Assembly: GCA_015232165.1 (NCBI GenBank)
Contig: JADGAE010000083.1
Span: forward strand, 1 to 7,576
From: Nitrospirota bacterium
Lineage (GTDB): Bacteria > Nitrospirota > Thermodesulfovibrionia > Thermodesulfovibrionales > Magnetobacteriaceae
Direction of reading: 5' to 3'
DNA: 7,576 nt
Below the pieces are notes generated by a model. The model worked only from the letters and a program-made list of their open reading frames with translations, made no database searches and was not told where the DNA came from. Of this stretch, positions 7,308 to 7,576 are shown piece by piece. Numbering within the stretch: position 1 is the first letter of the stretch; the number at the start of each line of letters is the position of its first letter. Position numbers and translations under genes: made by a program.

Positions 7308-7337
7308 ATTATAAAACAGACCAACCTTCTTTTACAA
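7308..7337 (-). promoter_or_regulatory. Possible nadE promoter
   Basis: On the minus strand a perfect TATAAT (complement of 7308-7313) lies 18 bases downstream of TTGTAA (complement of 7332-7337), a 4-of-6 match to the -35 consensus. Transcription would begin near 7301, giving a leader of about 235 bases before nadE. No better promoter is seen closer to the gene, but AT-rich DNA makes chance matches likely. Confidence 0.4.
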
Positions 7338-7347
7338 GGACTTATAT

Positions 7348-7395
7348 CAGGGCAATCTCATTAGCCTGCCCCTGGCGACAACAGGGGTAAGCAGG
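7348..7395. other. Two overlapping, mutually exclusive hairpins
   Basis: CAGGGCA (7348-7354) can pair with 7367-7374 (one bulged C). The same CCCCTG segment (7369-7374) can instead pair with CAGGGG (7382-7387), extended by CCTG (7365-7368) with CAGG (7392-7395) across a 4-base bulge, about 10 bp in all. Such alternatives are typical of RNA switches, but no T-tract or start codon is positioned to be controlled, so a degenerate repeat element is equally likely. Confidence 0.35.
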
Positions 7396-7455
7396 AATCC
7401 ATTACTCACTACTTTCTTATGCGCCCCTTGGATGACTAAAAATAGCCAGGCGGAG

Positions 7456-7481
7456 GTGTGGCATAACGACACGCTTTTTTT
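7456..7481 (+). terminator. Weak hairpin followed by seven Ts
   Basis: GTGTG (7456-7460) can pair with CACGC (7470-7474), including one G-T wobble, around a 9-base loop, followed directly by seven Ts (7475-7481). The layout is terminator-like for rightward transcription but the stem is short. No rightward gene lies upstream, so it would only matter for a noncoding transcript. Confidence 0.25.
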
Positions 7482-7576
7482 AGAACCTTATAGGGTGCAT
7501 AAATTTTTCATGGGTGACAAGTGGTAACAAAAATGCATATAATGGGGTCAAGGGGGCCGGCCCCCTTGCAGGGGGT
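7479..7576. repeat. Right copy of the intergenic palindromic repeat
   Basis: ATAATGGGGTCAAGGGG at 7539-7555 repeats the left-edge sequence exactly. The 20 bases at 7549-7568 (CAAGGGGGCC and its complement) form a perfect gapless palindrome. Unlike the left copy, the right arm diverges after CCCCCTTG, reading CAGGGGGT where GACCCC would be expected. The copy is probably cut by the window end. Ancillary words TTTAGAAC (7479-7486) and GCATAAAT (7497-7504) are also shared with the left copy. Confidence 0.7.

Larger units (their letters stand above)
7066..7576. other. Gene-free region upstream of nadE
   Basis: About 510 bases with no ORF that has a ribosome site or recognisable product on either strand, AT-rich next to nadE. 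A nine-A tract lies at 7086-7094. The 9-mer TCAGGTTGT occurs twice (7194-7202 and 7266-7274), and part of it (TCAGGT) also at 7241. Contents described separately are a possible nadE promoter, three hairpins and the right copy of the palindromic repeat. I recognise no tRNA, riboswitch class or attachment site here. Confidence 0.7.

Overview
The window is a complete chromosomal segment from a Gram-negative, type-IV-piliated bacterium. It carries two well-recognised genes facing each other and one small secreted-protein gene. Balanced base composition in the genes, AT-rich intergenic DNA and the style of the PilY1 and NadE proteins suggest Nitrospirota (Thermodesulfovibrio/Magnetobacterium-like) or a deltaproteobacterial relative. 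That placement is an impression from protein style, not a tested assignment.

Layout. Positions 1-75 hold an intergenic palindrome that resembles a terminator, sharing a 17-base core with a second copy at the right edge. Positions 76-264 hold a promoter with an extended -10 and a leader of about 115 bases. Positions 265-603 (+) encode a 112-residue exported protein of unknown function. After 31 bases comes 635-5248 (+), a 1537-residue PilY1-type pilus-tip adhesin. It has a signal peptide, a cysteine-bearing InlB-like repeat, a Thr-Pro linker, a von Willebrand A (VWA) domain interrupted by a fibronectin-III-like module, several calcium-loop motifs, a PilY1/PilC beta-propeller and a cysteine-containing C-terminal region. 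Positions 5249-5328 are the short convergent spacer, with one GC-rich hairpin. Positions 5329-7065 (-) encode a full-length glutamine-dependent NAD+ synthetase. Positions 7066-7576 contain no convincing gene. They hold a possible nadE promoter, several inverted repeats including two mutually exclusive hairpins, a T-tract hairpin and the second palindrome.

How the genes relate. The small exported protein and PilY1 look like one transcription unit and probably act together in the cell envelope. The minor pilin genes (fimT, pilV, pilW, pilX) that often accompany pilY1 are not between the two genes or inside this window. NadE is housekeeping metabolism (last step of NAD+ synthesis) and appears functionally unrelated, lying on the opposite strand.

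I see no convincing undescribed multi-gene system. The most unusual points are the domain architecture of the PilY1 protein (particularly the module inserted in its VWA domain), the uncharacterised small partner, and the palindromic repeats at both edges.
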